Shown here: piece by piece, positions 36,801 through 44,598 of the stretch | Layout of the letters: each line of letters starts with the position of its first letter | Position numbering within the stretch: position 1 is the stretch's first letter | Assembly (NCBI GenBank): GCA_002025645.1 | Contig: CP018783.1 | Span: 1,674,001 to 1,738,000 of the forward strand | DNA from: Curtobacterium pusillum | GTDB taxonomy: Bacteria; Actinomycetota; Actinomycetes; Actinomycetales; Microbacteriaceae | Length of the DNA: 64,000 bases | Direction: 5' to 3' | Position numbers and translations under genes: made by a program | Notes under the pieces: generated by a model | Databases searched by the model: none | Told to the model about the DNA's origin: nothing | Seen by the model: the letters and a program-made list of their open reading frames with translations, nothing else

Positions 36801-37504
36801 TGATCGAAGTACGACACTGACTTCTCATCCAGCGTCACGGCGGCAGGGCCAGCCGAGAACTGACGGATGTGAATCCGCCCATGTAGAAGACCGCGAGTAG
36901 CGACGATCGCGACCGCAGCGAGAAGAGCGACTATCGGGTACACCCAGAGACCCAGCTCAAGGAGCGGTCGGAGCGTTCGTTCAATCGTCCCCGCCCATCC
37001 CAAAATCATGAAGGCCAGCGAAACTACAACGCCGCCCATGAAGGCGAGCGCGACCTCCCTCCCCCAGCTGAAGCGTTCGATCCGGCGGAATCGCGAACCA
37101 CGCGCGGACTTCGGTTCTTCTCGATAGAGCAGCTGCTTGACGATCTCCTGCTGGATGCGGTTCGTTGGCGTCCTCGCCTGAGCCGGAACCGAGTCATCAA
37201 CTCCGGAGTCGTCGATCGGCGAGAGCGTCGAGAGCGAGAGCTCGACTACGCGGCCATCGTGATCCTCAGCGACGCGTCCCAGGATGCTGCTCTTGCCGAC
37301 GCCGTAGTTACCGGAGAGCGCAATGTTCAAGACATCGTTCTTCTTCAGGTTCTCGGCGATAGCCGCCGCGTACTGCGCGTGTTCGGACTCGATGAACTCG
37401 GGCGTGAGCGCGGTGAGATCCCACGTACTTGCGTTCGCTTCAACGGCGTCGCGCGTCGCGCGTTCTCTTCGGTCTGCAAGAGCTTCTCGGACTCGTCGGA
37501 TCAT
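33806..37504 (-). CDS. YobI-like membrane P-loop NTPase, 1232 residues
   Basis: Walker A 'SGNYGVGKSS' (residues about 64-73) and Walker B 'DIVIFEDIDRF' (about 250-260). Between them are two transmembrane helices (about 151-170 and 186-203), so the ATPase is membrane-anchored with the site in the cytoplasm. 'YLDEIVYFFETS' and 'FIYAIKDSIFDR' match YobI-like ATPases. The 900-residue C-terminal part lacks known motifs and looks alpha-helical and repeat-like, as a sensor or scaffold. YobI proteins are related to the KAP/STAND NTPases and are suspected, not proven, in phage defence. GC content is visibly lower than flanking DNA. Its upstream neighbour is an HsdR scrap. Confidence 0.8.
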   Translation of the reverse strand: MIRRVREALADRRERATRDAVEANASTWDLTALTPEFIESEHAQYAAAIAENLKKNDVLNIALSGNYGVGKSSILGRVAEDHDGRVVELSLSTLSPIDDSGVDDSVPAQARTPTNRIQQEIVKQLLYREEPKSARGSRFRRIERFSWGREVALAFMGGVVVSLAFMILGWAGTIERTLRPLLELGLWVYPIVALLAAVAIVATRGLLHGRIHIRQFSAGPAAVTLDEKSVSYFDQYLDEIVYFFETSKRDIVIFEDIDRFNDSHIFETLRSLNALLNASPQIKKPIRFIYAIKDSIFDRVSLEHEKRKVDVALVEIEDPAQAEIVRANRTKFFDLVVPVVPFITHRSARNLTTQILRGIEHDVSPDLIDLAGRFVPDMRLLKNVRNEFVVFRDRIFAGDGKQLELSETHLFAMMLYKSTHLSDFEVIRLGKSKLDNLYEVSRTLVSENIRRLDRELRSARVEISRRTVAKQRASRLGKLLVARIDLLVRSSDNVRAQNGQYILNGRVADATEFESIEFWRELAGSENRTVGWNNPYFGGGSFTLSRSDIAALVGDTLDEGAWREGDDDAESERIRELQEQLAFVRTSDMGELMSRPDFLVDYEGTSQSLAEVAERLLTKGLAFNLIRAGYIDRNFTLYTSTFHGDRVSPAATNFIIHHVERGLMDAQFVLTTADAEAVIRERGARSLAEPALFNIAILDYLLGANSADADIMITALARFDANSKKFLESYLSSGVSSEALVKKLTSRSPRVLNYLIADVELDDGTRTELVSACLTSLATKPKQTLTEKAKAFLAANYAQLPAIASDALPAARAERVALLFKDAGLSLPDLSGTSDVVRSAFVKLGLYEMSLSNLRAAVGDDAGLGLDQLRATRRADVYAKALAELPSYLDAVDGRVATNHAADRFHVVIAEVHEAAPDLLERFIEGVSDDSRIADVEDVPEDTWAVLAAHDKFPATFSNVTRYIEQIGSVDVNLAAVLASSEEITEHEDADEDEKRSLAVTLISTPSTLGAELRAKLAESLGLKAWLVVAELPVESGALYPELVARRVISSGAATYEHLASADWVTRERVIAVSPKFAEWVTPELVGVDLAKVLACASVTDEAKRVIVENADQYTPAGGAAGLVEVGKAARRLGILVSFSIVEQMASQRIGKSEVLHHLMPHLDSVSDSQLFGVLNSLGDDYSQLTRLGRDKPRVQNTTDNHRLLESLKQRGIVTKVEDDRNPMKVHKRYGS

Positions 37505-37546
37505 GCCTGCGCTCCGATCAGTCCGCGTACCTCAAAGAGAAGGATG

Positions 37547-37758
37547 TCATTTATGTTCGCTAGCTCCATCACGAACGAATACTTCAGCCTGTCCGCCCAC
37601 CAACTCGATTGCTTCGGCCCCTACGTCCGGCGGATAGTCGTACTTCGCCAACAAGCAACGCACCTTCGTACGCATAGCAGGGCGGCCGAGTCCTGGAGGC
37701 TCCGGTCAAGCCTTGCCGATGCCCGAACCTCGAGAAGTGCGGATCGTGAGAGATTCAT
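37547..37758 (-). pseudogene. HsdR C-terminal remnant (type I restriction), frameshifted
   Basis: Two overlapping short frames together resemble the HsdR C-terminal tail: 'EVRASARLDRSLQDSA' (from ATG 37758) then, after a one-base shift, 'RTKVRCLLAKYDYPPDVGA' and 'EAIELVGGQAEVF' (37547-37675). The KY-YPPD and Q-A-E pattern is the hallmark of the HsdR C-terminal domain that docks on the methylase. The rest of HsdR and HsdM/HsdS are absent. It is a decayed fragment of a type I R-M system, just upstream of the YobI-like NTPase. Confidence 0.6.
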
Positions 37759-37950
37759 CGGCGCCTGCGACTAGAACTCCGGGCTGAGACCGCAAGACAG
37801 CCTGTTGGATTCCTCGCGGCGCTGGTCTAGGCACACCGGTATCTGGCGATATATTTTACGCTCGCCGCCAACGAGCCGCGCGCTGGCGTTTTCGGCACTT
37901 CCCTTTCGCCCTATTGGTGATTACTATCAGCGCATAAGGAAGGTGTGAGC
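37759..37950 (+). promoter_or_regulatory. Gap with likely promoter of the 37951-42112 operon
   Basis: A TACTAT -10-like box at 37922-37927 and the strong ribosome site AAGGAAGG (37936-37943) lead into the operon. The stretch is markedly AT-richer than its surroundings. No -35 box stands out. A GTG at 37945 is too close to the ribosome site, so the ATG at 37951 is used. Confidence 0.5.
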
Positions 37951-38577
37951 ATGGGTGTTCAGGGCGCCGGCGGGGCTAGGTGGAGCGCCCACCAGAACGC
38001 AGGGGGTCGCGGATTCGTGCGAATCCCCCTATCGGACCTGAGTGGGCAGCTGCCGGCGGAACTAGCAGCGCTGTACTCAGAGGTCCAGGACGATCAGGCG
38101 CTGATCCCCGGTCTGAAGATGGGGCTCGGCGCCCTCACCGTTCAACGGTGGGACCCGACGTACGCCGCTGCCGGCTGGAGCCTCTTCGGAGCGGACTTGA
38201 CCCTCGACCAGGGCCACCCGTTCGGTGCGATTTTCTACCGCAACGATGACGACGAACGGGTGCTGCGCATCGGGGTGAAGTGGCATCCGCCGTTGCAACA
38301 GCTCGAGTTCCCCGCGCTCCACCCGTCGAAGCCGGAGCTGTCCTCCGACTGCACAGACGAGGAGGTCGCTGCGGTGGTGTTGGATGCGCGGAGTCGAATA
38401 GGGACTCTTGTCGCGGTCAATGCGCAGATCGGGTCGTTCGTCGCGACCGAGGAGTCCGAGAACGCGATCCTCGACGCATCCGGGCTCGGCTTGGAACGGC
38501 TCTCCGAGGACGACCCGCGGTTTGGCCGTGATTCGACCCGGCCGTCGGGGCCAGGCGGTGGCGGCGCTGATGGGTGA
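37951..38577 (+). CDS. Unrecognised protein, first gene of island operon
   Basis: 208 residues, AAGGAAGG at a 7-base spacing. No family recognised. It looks like a soluble alpha/beta protein ('GLGALTVQRWDPTYAAAGWS', 'WHPPLQQLEFPALHPSKPEL'), with a Gly-rich tail 'GPGGGGADG'. The next gene starts inside its end (ATG 38570). No signal peptide or membrane helix, so it is cytoplasmic. Possibly the effector or core component of the operon. Confidence 0.6.
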   Translation: MGVQGAGGARWSAHQNAGGRGFVRIPLSDLSGQLPAELAALYSEVQDDQALIPGLKMGLGALTVQRWDPTYAAAGWSLFGADLTLDQGHPFGAIFYRNDDDERVLRIGVKWHPPLQQLEFPALHPSKPELSSDCTDEEVAAVVLDARSRIGTLVAVNAQIGSFVATEESENAILDASGLGLERLSEDDPRFGRDSTRPSGPGGGGADG

Positions 38578-39598
38578 CCGGCAATGGGTGCAGGACATCC
38601 GCCACTACCAGCGGATCCTCTCGTTGCCGTTCGGCCTCGGATGGACGATCGACATCACCCAGACGCTGGTGGCGCTGGCTGCGGCGGGGATGCCCGCTCG
38701 TGTAGAGGCGTTTGACCGCCTCCGGTTCGACGACGGCCGGTCCGGGTTCCTGTCCACCCCGAACCCGACCGCCACCATCAACGACGACGGCACCCCGGCC
38801 GAACGCGATGAAGACCTCATCGTCCTTCCCGGGGGGTCGGAAGGTGGTGTCCTGTCGTTGGCGCGCCGGTACCCGGACCTGGTGGTCGTGAACGGGAAAC
38901 GGCAACGCGTCTGGGCAGACGGCAAGCAGGTGTACGGGTCGTCGATGGAACGCGACGCGACGCCAGGGTGGCGGAACGTGTTCGCCGTCACCCGCACCCT
39001 CACGATGCACGGCGGCAGCACCGCCGACATCGCAGCCCGTACCCGACTGTCGGCCGAGCAGGTTGCGGAGGCGCTTCGGACACTGGGCAATCACGTCGTG
39101 TCGACCGAGCGCGGGTGGGAAGCCGCCGACCTCGACAGCCTGGTCGATTGGACGCTCGCCGCGTATCCGGGGCCCGGCGGGATCCGCACCGCTTGGAAGC
39201 GCGACGACATGATCGATGCGCAGGCGGACCAGCTGATCGGGCTCGGTGGGTTGATGTCGGACCGGTGGGCGGCGCAGCAGGCCGGCGTCTTCGTCCCACC
39301 GAACCGACTGACCGCGTTCTTCGCCCAACATCCCGACATGGCCGCGCTCGGCTACAAGCCCGCGACCGCGAACGACGCCACCGTGACCGTCGTCATCCCG
39401 CAAGACACCACCATCCTCACCGCCGAGGGGTGCTGCACGAACGACTTCGTCACGGCGCACGTCATCTATGCCGACAGCTACGACGATGCGAACACGGACG
39501 CGGTCAACGGGCTCCGGCAGCTGCTGCACTTCCAAGCAGACCTTGCCCACGACCTTCGCTGGCACCCCGACAGCGGCGACGAGGACGGAACGGGCTGA
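38570..39598 (+). CDS. Type A protein, winged-helix with AbiEi-like layout (copy 1)
   Basis: 342 residues from ATG 38570, overlapping the previous stop. Resembles the protein at 41027: both have 'YPGPGGIRT' after a winged helix ('GSTADIAARTRLSAEQVAEA' here). Both also have a C-terminal part containing 'TVTVVIPQDTTIL' and a run ending in 'LRQLLHFQADLAHDLRW'. The layout of wHTH plus C-terminal domain recalls AbiEi_2 antitoxins of type IV toxin-antitoxin systems; the match is by layout and scattered residues only. No AbiEii nucleotidyltransferase is present in the operon. Ends with a TGATG junction with the next gene. Confidence 0.6.
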   Translation: MGDRQWVQDIRHYQRILSLPFGLGWTIDITQTLVALAAAGMPARVEAFDRLRFDDGRSGFLSTPNPTATINDDGTPAERDEDLIVLPGGSEGGVLSLARRYPDLVVVNGKRQRVWADGKQVYGSSMERDATPGWRNVFAVTRTLTMHGGSTADIAARTRLSAEQVAEALRTLGNHVVSTERGWEAADLDSLVDWTLAAYPGPGGIRTAWKRDDMIDAQADQLIGLGGLMSDRWAAQQAGVFVPPNRLTAFFAQHPDMAALGYKPATANDATVTVVIPQDTTILTAEGCCTNDFVTAHVIYADSYDDANTDAVNGLRQLLHFQADLAHDLRWHPDSGDEDGTG

Positions 39599-39867
39599 TG
39601 TTGCAGCTGCTTTCGCTGACGTTGGCGTATGACGACACCCGGTTCTTCGGATCCGTGATGTTCACCGACACCGACCACCTCGATGAAGCACCGCCAACCG
39701 TCCTCATCGATCACGCCGACGAAGCGCCGTGGTTTCGCCTCCGCAGCGTGGACCCGGATGGGCAGGACCCGACCGCTCCGGCGATGGTCGAAGCGGACCG
39801 GATCATGCGGTTCATCCTCCGCTACACCCCCGACCGCATCGGCCGCACCTCCGTCGACTTCCCCTAA
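39598..39867 (+). CDS. Type B small protein (copy 1)
   Basis: 89 residues, TGATG junction (39596-39600). Contains the B pattern: 'FGSVMFTDTDHL', then 'TVLIDHADEAPWFRLRSVD', then 'EADRIMRFILRY'. The same pattern occurs at the N-terminus of the protein at 39916 and in the protein at 40776. No known family. Small, acidic, soluble. Confidence 0.6.
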   Translation: MLQLLSLTLAYDDTRFFGSVMFTDTDHLDEAPPTVLIDHADEAPWFRLRSVDPDGQDPTAPAMVEADRIMRFILRYTPDRIGRTSVDFP

Positions 39868-39915
39868 CAGCCCTGACTGTTGTGCTCGATCCCGTCCTAT
39901 TGGAGGTCCCTGCCG

Positions 39916-40776
39916 ATGATGCGTCTGATGTCCATGCACCTCTCGAACGACCGGATCCTCTGGGGGCACGTCCTCCTCGATGACACCGAGCACCCGGACG
40001 CGGGGCTGGCGCAGATCCTGGTCCGCCCCATCGACAAGCAGCCCGGCTACGAGCTCTACGACAAGGACAACACGGTCCTGTCGGACGTGACCGTGCCAGT
40101 GGTGCGGGAAGCGAACCGCATCGTGCAGACCCTCCTCATTCCCGCCTCGGAGATCGCGAAACGGGAGAAGGCGGTGCGGGCGGTGATCCACTCCGGCTAT
40201 CTCGAAGGGTTCCCCGACGACATGCCTTGGCAGTCACAGCTGTGGATGTACGCCCGCGGTGAAGTCACCCCAGAGCAGCTCAGCGCCTACGCCGACGACG
40301 GCCGGCAACTCACCCGCGACCCCGAAGACGCTTCAGTCGGCCCGGCGGACGTACCGGAGGACTGGTGGCGGACCACGCAGGCCCGCATCCGCCGCCATCT
40401 CCTCGAGTCGACGCTCACCGAAGCGGAAGCCGCCGCAGCGCTGCAGATCAGCATCGACGACGTCGGTGAACTGTTCGGGTCGAACCGGCTCCTCAGCTTC
40501 GACCTCGCCGGCGAAGAACGCATTCCCGACTGGCAACTCATGAAGCCGGCCCTGCCCGAGTTCGGCGACCCGTCCAGTCTGCTACCCGGGCTTGACGTTC
40601 TCCTTGCGGCAGCACCGCAGCCGCTGCTCGACGCGGCAGCGATGACCGAATTCATGACCACACCCCGCGCGTTCCTCACCGTCGACGACGAAGCCCTGAC
40701 GCCGTCGACCTGGCTCCTGCAGGGTCGGCCGCTCGCGACGATCATCGCCCTGTTCCGCGGACGGCAGTGGCGGTGA
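39916..40776 (+). CDS. Type B domain fused to HTH-like/toxin-binding-like domain
   Basis: 286 residues, GGAGG 9 bases before ATG 39916. The N-terminal 75 residues are a B domain ('WGHVLLDDTEHP', 'QILVRPIDKQPGYELYDKD', 'EANRIVQTLL'). The rest has 'STLTEAEAAAALQISIDDVG' (helix-turn-helix-like), 'RIPDWQ' and a C-terminal 'LTPSTWLLQGRPLATIIALF'. The last two resemble Xre/MbcA/ParS-type toxin-binding domains. Together they suggest a DNA- or partner-binding subunit. TGATG with the next gene. Confidence 0.6.
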   Translation: MMRLMSMHLSNDRILWGHVLLDDTEHPDAGLAQILVRPIDKQPGYELYDKDNTVLSDVTVPVVREANRIVQTLLIPASEIAKREKAVRAVIHSGYLEGFPDDMPWQSQLWMYARGEVTPEQLSAYADDGRQLTRDPEDASVGPADVPEDWWRTTQARIRRHLLESTLTEAEAAAALQISIDDVGELFGSNRLLSFDLAGEERIPDWQLMKPALPEFGDPSSLLPGLDVLLAAAPQPLLDAAAMTEFMTTPRAFLTVDDEALTPSTWLLQGRPLATIIALFRGRQWR

Positions 40777-41027
40777 TGACGAACCGGCCGGACCTGTTCC
40801 TCATCAACGTCGCCTTCGACACACATGGCGTTCACGGGCACATATTCTTCCGCGACCCACCCGACACTGAGCTACGAAAGGTCATCGTCCACGGCACCGG
40901 CGACGCCGCCACCTACCGGCTCGAACCCGCTCACGGCGATACCCGGGACGGGTGGGAGCCGTTCCTGACGGAGGCGAGCTGGCTGATGGCCCTCGTCCGA
41001 CCAGACACCTCGGAGGAACGCCGCTGA
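40776..41027 (+). CDS. Type B small protein (copy 3)
   Basis: 83 residues from ATG 40776 (TGATG). B pattern: 'GVHGHIFFRDPPDTELRKVI', 'TYRLEPAHGD', 'EASWLMALVRPD'. Compared with copy 1 the residues diverge but the order and spacing are kept. Followed by a second TGATG. Confidence 0.58.
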   Translation: MTNRPDLFLINVAFDTHGVHGHIFFRDPPDTELRKVIVHGTGDAATYRLEPAHGDTRDGWEPFLTEASWLMALVRPDTSEERR

Positions 41028-42112
41028 TGGGGCCGGCACTCGAATGGGTTACCGCCGCCTACGGCGACAAGCCGCAGATAACGATGCCGTACGGGCTCGG
41101 CGACACCACCGACCTCACCGACACCCTCGCCGTCCTGAAACTCGCCGGCCTCGCCGCGGTCGTGGAGTCGCACGACACGATCCGCCTCCCCGACGGCCGC
41201 CGCGCACGCTTCCCGACGTCGACGCAGAAGCCACGCGACGAGCTGGCTGTGCCCGCGGAATTGCTGTTGCTGGCGCCGCGGACGGTGACGACGAGGCAGA
41301 TCGCACTCGCGGAACAGACGTCAACGGTACTCCTGGTTGACGTCGACCGGCGGCGCGTGTGGGTCGACGGGAAGCAGGCCCTCGGGAGCCACGACCGGTG
41401 GAAGGACGCTGCCCCGATCTACGTCACCTTCGCCGTTGCGCGGATGCTCGCCGTCAACGGGTCGACCTTCGATGGCCTCGTCCGCGCAGGACTCACGCCA
41501 GGGCAAGTCGACGACGCCCTCGCCCGGCTCGGCAAACGGGTCCACCGCACCAGCATCGGGTGGGAATCCCGGAAGATCGGCGGGCTCGTCGACTTCGCGA
41601 TCGCCTGCTACCCGGGACCCGGCGGCATCCGCACCCGATGGCGATCCGACCTGCCGTTACCGGAACAGGCGGAACGACTCATCAGTGCGGGGTGTCTCAT
41701 ATCCGGCCGCAGCATCTCCGACCGCCCCGGTTACCCATCGATCACCAAACGTCCGACGCCGTACCGGCTCGTCGCGTTCAGCCCGGTTGAGGTCGACATG
41801 GGCAGCCTCGGGTTTGAGCCGGAGGTCCCCACCGTCACCATATTCGTGGTCCCGGCGGACGCCAGCAACATCGCCAATGAGGACGAGCAGTGGGCGAGCA
41901 CGGAACTCATCATCCCGGCCGACCCCACCATCTTCACGACAGCAACCGCCGCCGGCTACACCGACCGCACCGACGACATCATCACCGCCAACACACTCCT
42001 CCGCGCCGACACCCGCAACGACGACGACACCGCCGCACTCGAAGAAGTCCGAAACCGGCTGCAGTTCCTCGCCGACACCGGATACGACCTCCGATGGAAC
42101 CTGCCGAACTGA
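41027..42112 (+). CDS. Type A protein, winged-helix with AbiEi-like layout (copy 2)
   Basis: 361 residues from ATG 41027 (TGATG with the previous gene). Paralogue of the 38570 protein: 'YPGPGGIRTRWRSDLPLPEQ' and a winged helix ('GLTPGQVDDALARLGKRVHR'). The C-terminal part has 'VTIFVVPADASNI' and 'LQFLADTGYDLRWNL'. The last residues mirror copy 1, so a duplication of the whole A unit is likely. It ends the operon; a small gene lies antisense beyond. Confidence 0.6.
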   Translation: MGPALEWVTAAYGDKPQITMPYGLGDTTDLTDTLAVLKLAGLAAVVESHDTIRLPDGRRARFPTSTQKPRDELAVPAELLLLAPRTVTTRQIALAEQTSTVLLVDVDRRRVWVDGKQALGSHDRWKDAAPIYVTFAVARMLAVNGSTFDGLVRAGLTPGQVDDALARLGKRVHRTSIGWESRKIGGLVDFAIACYPGPGGIRTRWRSDLPLPEQAERLISAGCLISGRSISDRPGYPSITKRPTPYRLVAFSPVEVDMGSLGFEPEVPTVTIFVVPADASNIANEDEQWASTELIIPADPTIFTTATAAGYTDRTDDIITANTLLRADTRNDDDTAALEEVRNRLQFLADTGYDLRWNLPN

Positions 42113-42119
42113 ATGGCCT

Positions 42120-42383
42120 TCAGCGCGCCGCCCGATGCTTCACCGAACTCCTCCACACCCACGCCTCGAGCTTCGTCTCGCCACGACCCGCCTCCACCCA
42201 GACCGCATCACGGGTCATGCTCCGCGCAACCGCATCGTCAAGGCGAATCAGCCGATCCGGGAACTGAAACCAGGCATAGACCGGCATCGGCTCTTCCAGC
42301 TCGCGCACATCGGTGCCCCGTGCTGCTTCCTGTAACGAGAACGGCTGCGGCGGCACCCAACGGCCCGAACGACGACGACCCAT
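42120..42383 (-). CDS. Small hypothetical protein
   Basis: 87 residues from ATG 42383 (a GTG at 42437 gives a longer form). Begins 'GRRRSGRWVPPQPFSLQEAA' and contains 'PVYAWFQFPDRLIRLDD' and 'EAWVWRSSVKHRAAR'. The Trp-rich beta pattern looks like a real folded domain. No family recognised. It is antisense-oriented relative to the A/B operon and close to its end; ribosome site weak. Confidence 0.5.
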   Translation of the reverse strand: MGRRRSGRWVPPQPFSLQEAARGTDVRELEEPMPVYAWFQFPDRLIRLDDAVARSMTRDAVWVEAGRGETKLEAWVWRSSVKHRAAR

Positions 42384-42545
42384 GGGTTGGATCGTAGGAA
42401 GGAGCACCGACCCTTGTGGCGCGGCCGTATGACGCACCCGCTATGAGATTCGTTCCGGACCACCTATGTGCGACGGAGCTGCCCCGCGCTACCAGGTCCG
42501 AACGTGCCAAGGGCCCGCGACGTCGAAGGGTCCGGCCGACGACGG
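42384..42545. other. Short non-coding gap
   Basis: About 160 bases with no convincing gene, promoter or hairpin in my reading. Confidence 0.4.
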
Positions 42546-43082
42546 TTAAGCGGACTGACGGCTCTTGGCAGAACTGATCAGGTCAGAGACTTCCGCAGCT
42601 GTCGCACCACGCCGCCTCCACAACCGAAGGTTGTTCGCGAAGTCACGCGCCCATTCATTCAACGGTGCGCCGGCTGCCACAATCGCCTCGATGTCGGCAT
42701 CGGAGTCTGGCTTCTCCGGAAGAAGCGCCAACGCTCGCATGGATTCTCTGCTCTGCGCGAGGCCCGCAAGTCGTTCTTGTTCAAACCACTCTCCCAGCAG
42801 ACTGCCGCGCTCAACGGCACTGACTGCTTCGAGCAGAGTCAAGCCGACGCGCAAGTCTCGCATCGGCCCAGCAAGATTCTCTGCTCGGAGGTTGATGGTG
42901 TTGAGGATTGCCAGCGCTACGAGCGTCTGGACGAACGCCCCATCGATTCGCTCATCCAGCCTGGCAGCGGCAGCCGCCAATCGCTCCGAGCGAGCCAGAC
43001 CCACGGCCACCAAGGTCGACACGATGATGGCAGCGGCGGGAACCACGACACCCGTGACGATGTCCAGCGCGAGATCACTCAT
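42546..43082 (-). CDS. Hypothetical membrane-anchored protein
   Basis: 178 residues. One N-terminal transmembrane helix (about 8-28: 'VTGVVVPAAAIIVSTLVAVG'), then a helical cytoplasmic domain. No family recognised. It may pair with the gene upstream (43125) on the same strand, 42 bases away. Confidence 0.6.
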   Translation of the reverse strand: MSDLALDIVTGVVVPAAAIIVSTLVAVGLARSERLAAAAARLDERIDGAFVQTLVALAILNTINLRAENLAGPMRDLRVGLTLLEAVSAVERGSLLGEWFEQERLAGLAQSRESMRALALLPEKPDSDADIEAIVAAGAPLNEWARDFANNLRLWRRRGATAAEVSDLISSAKSRQSA

Positions 43083-43124
43083 CCGGTAACCGTAGAGCGT
43101 CGCCGCTTCTCAACTCGAGATCGA

Positions 43125-43886
43125 CTAAGCGTCCGATCGCGCGTTCCTCTGAGCCCACGACGACCGGATACCAAGTCGGGCAGCAATCTCGTTCAACTCG
43201 TCCTCGTGCGCCCTGTCGACGAGCGCGCTGTCCCACGCGATCAGTGCTTGCAGGAGCGAGTTCGTCGCGATTTCAAGGAGGACCGACGCCGTCGGATGAG
43301 ATGCAGACGACCGGAAGGCAACACCTACTGTCGTGTCCGCCGGACCTGTGTACCGCTCTGCGACTTCCGTCCCGGCATGCGAGAGCCATGTAACGAATCG
43401 ATAGAGCTGATAGAGCTGGCCCATCCCATCGAGCGACGCAATGCGCTGCTCGATGACCTCATACTGTCGGCTCCTACCTAGGTCGTCGATCATGGCGTTG
43501 AGCTCGGCAAGCCGGGCCTGAGACTGCTCGTTCGCGGGCTCCTCCTGCAGCAGAGCGTTCAGCGCTCTCCGCCGCTGGTCAGCCCCGCCCGCGAGGAAGT
43601 GCCGCCATCCGTCAGGGGTCACTAGCACCCAGCCGGCGGTGACCGCGTCCTCGATGAGGACGCGGATGATCGGCGCTGCCGGGAGCGGCAAGGAGCTCTC
43701 GTAGAGGGCCAGAACGGCCCGAGCGCAGTCCACCGCATGGGCAACCAGTCCGCGGACGATGATGGGCACGGAATGATGAGAATCGGCCCGCACTTGGAAG
43801 CTTCGGACGTCGCGATCGTCGTCCCAAAGAGCGATCAGACCGCGCAGCTCCGCGCGGTAAGCAATCACGGGTTCTCGAGGCACCAT
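43125..43886 (-). CDS. Hypothetical protein, DUF5677-like
   Basis: 253 residues, all-helical and soluble ('AVDCARAVLALYESSLPLPA', 'RVLIEDAVTAGWVLV'). The run of helices with 'LIEDAVTAGWVLV' resembles DUF5677-type proteins found in accessory DNA near defence genes. Function unknown; no catalytic motif seen. Confidence 0.55.
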   Translation of the reverse strand: MVPREPVIAYRAELRGLIALWDDDRDVRSFQVRADSHHSVPIIVRGLVAHAVDCARAVLALYESSLPLPAAPIIRVLIEDAVTAGWVLVTPDGWRHFLAGGADQRRRALNALLQEEPANEQSQARLAELNAMIDDLGRSRQYEVIEQRIASLDGMGQLYQLYRFVTWLSHAGTEVAERYTGPADTTVGVAFRSSASHPTASVLLEIATNSLLQALIAWDSALVDRAHEDELNEIAARLGIRSSWAQRNARSDA

Positions 43887-43920
43887 AGGCCGAACCTAGG
43901 AGGTCTGTCGCGCGTGTGTG

Positions 43921-43943
43921 GATAGAGGATCGGCATACGGAAC
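43921..43943 (+). repeat. Direct repeat GATAGAGGATCGGC, copy 1
   Basis: Fourteen identical bases with copy 2 at 44599, continuing with similar bases (ATACGGA against TACCGGA). It lies 57 bases before the methyltransferase start and copy 2 lies 45 bases before the next gene, so it may be a duplicated promoter-region element or a footprint of cassette insertion. Confidence 0.55.
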
Positions 43944-43977
43944 ACCTAGTTGGCCCGTTCTTGGTTATGGTCTGCTC

Positions 43978-44589
43978 ATGGCATCGGAGGTCTCGAGCTC
44001 GTATTCGCGCCGAGCCGCCGAGTACGCCGAACGGTTGGGTTCCATGACGACGGTGCATCCGTCCGATGCGCACCTCGTCTCCACGTGGGCTGCGGGGGTT
44101 GAAGGTCCTCTACTGGACGCCGGCTGCGGCCCGGGCCATTGGACGGCTTACCTCCGAGAGTGCGGTCATGACGCCCGGGGCGTCGACCAAGTCGCCGGAT
44201 TCATCGACCGCGCCAGGGCTTCGCACCCGAGTGCGCCGTTCGGGATCGGCAACGTCGACGCACTCGACGACCCGGCCGACAGCTACGGCGGAGTTCTCGC
44301 CTGGTACTCGCTGATTCACCACGAACCTGACACCATCCGCCTCCCGCTCGAGGAGTTCGCGCGCGTGCTCCGGCCAGGCGGCAGGCTGCTCGTCGGCTTC
44401 TTCGTGGCCGACAACGTGAAGCCGTTCGACCACGCCGTCGTCACCGCCTACCAGTGGTCGAGCGCAGCGCTCGGTAGAGAACTGATCGCTGCGGGCTTCG
44501 ACCTTCAGGAGACGCACACCCGAACGGGCTCAGCACCCGTCCCTCGCCCGCATGGCGCGATCCTGGCCCGACTCCGCCCCGTCAGCTAA
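43978..44589 (+). CDS. SAM-dependent methyltransferase
   Basis: 203 residues from ATG 43978, with a TATGGT -10-like box 6 bases upstream (leaderless?). The class I SAM motif 'LLDAGCGPGHWT' and 'FARVLRPGGRLLVGFF' are clear. Target unknown; the C-terminus has no specific marker. Flanked by the two direct repeats (43921, 44599), which suggests a mobile or recently arrived cassette. Confidence 0.85.
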   Translation: MASEVSSSYSRRAAEYAERLGSMTTVHPSDAHLVSTWAAGVEGPLLDAGCGPGHWTAYLRECGHDARGVDQVAGFIDRARASHPSAPFGIGNVDALDDPADSYGGVLAWYSLIHHEPDTIRLPLEEFARVLRPGGRLLVGFFVADNVKPFDHAVVTAYQWSSAALGRELIAAGFDLQETHTRTGSAPVPRPHGAILARLRPVS

Positions 44590-44598
44590 AGCTCGTTC

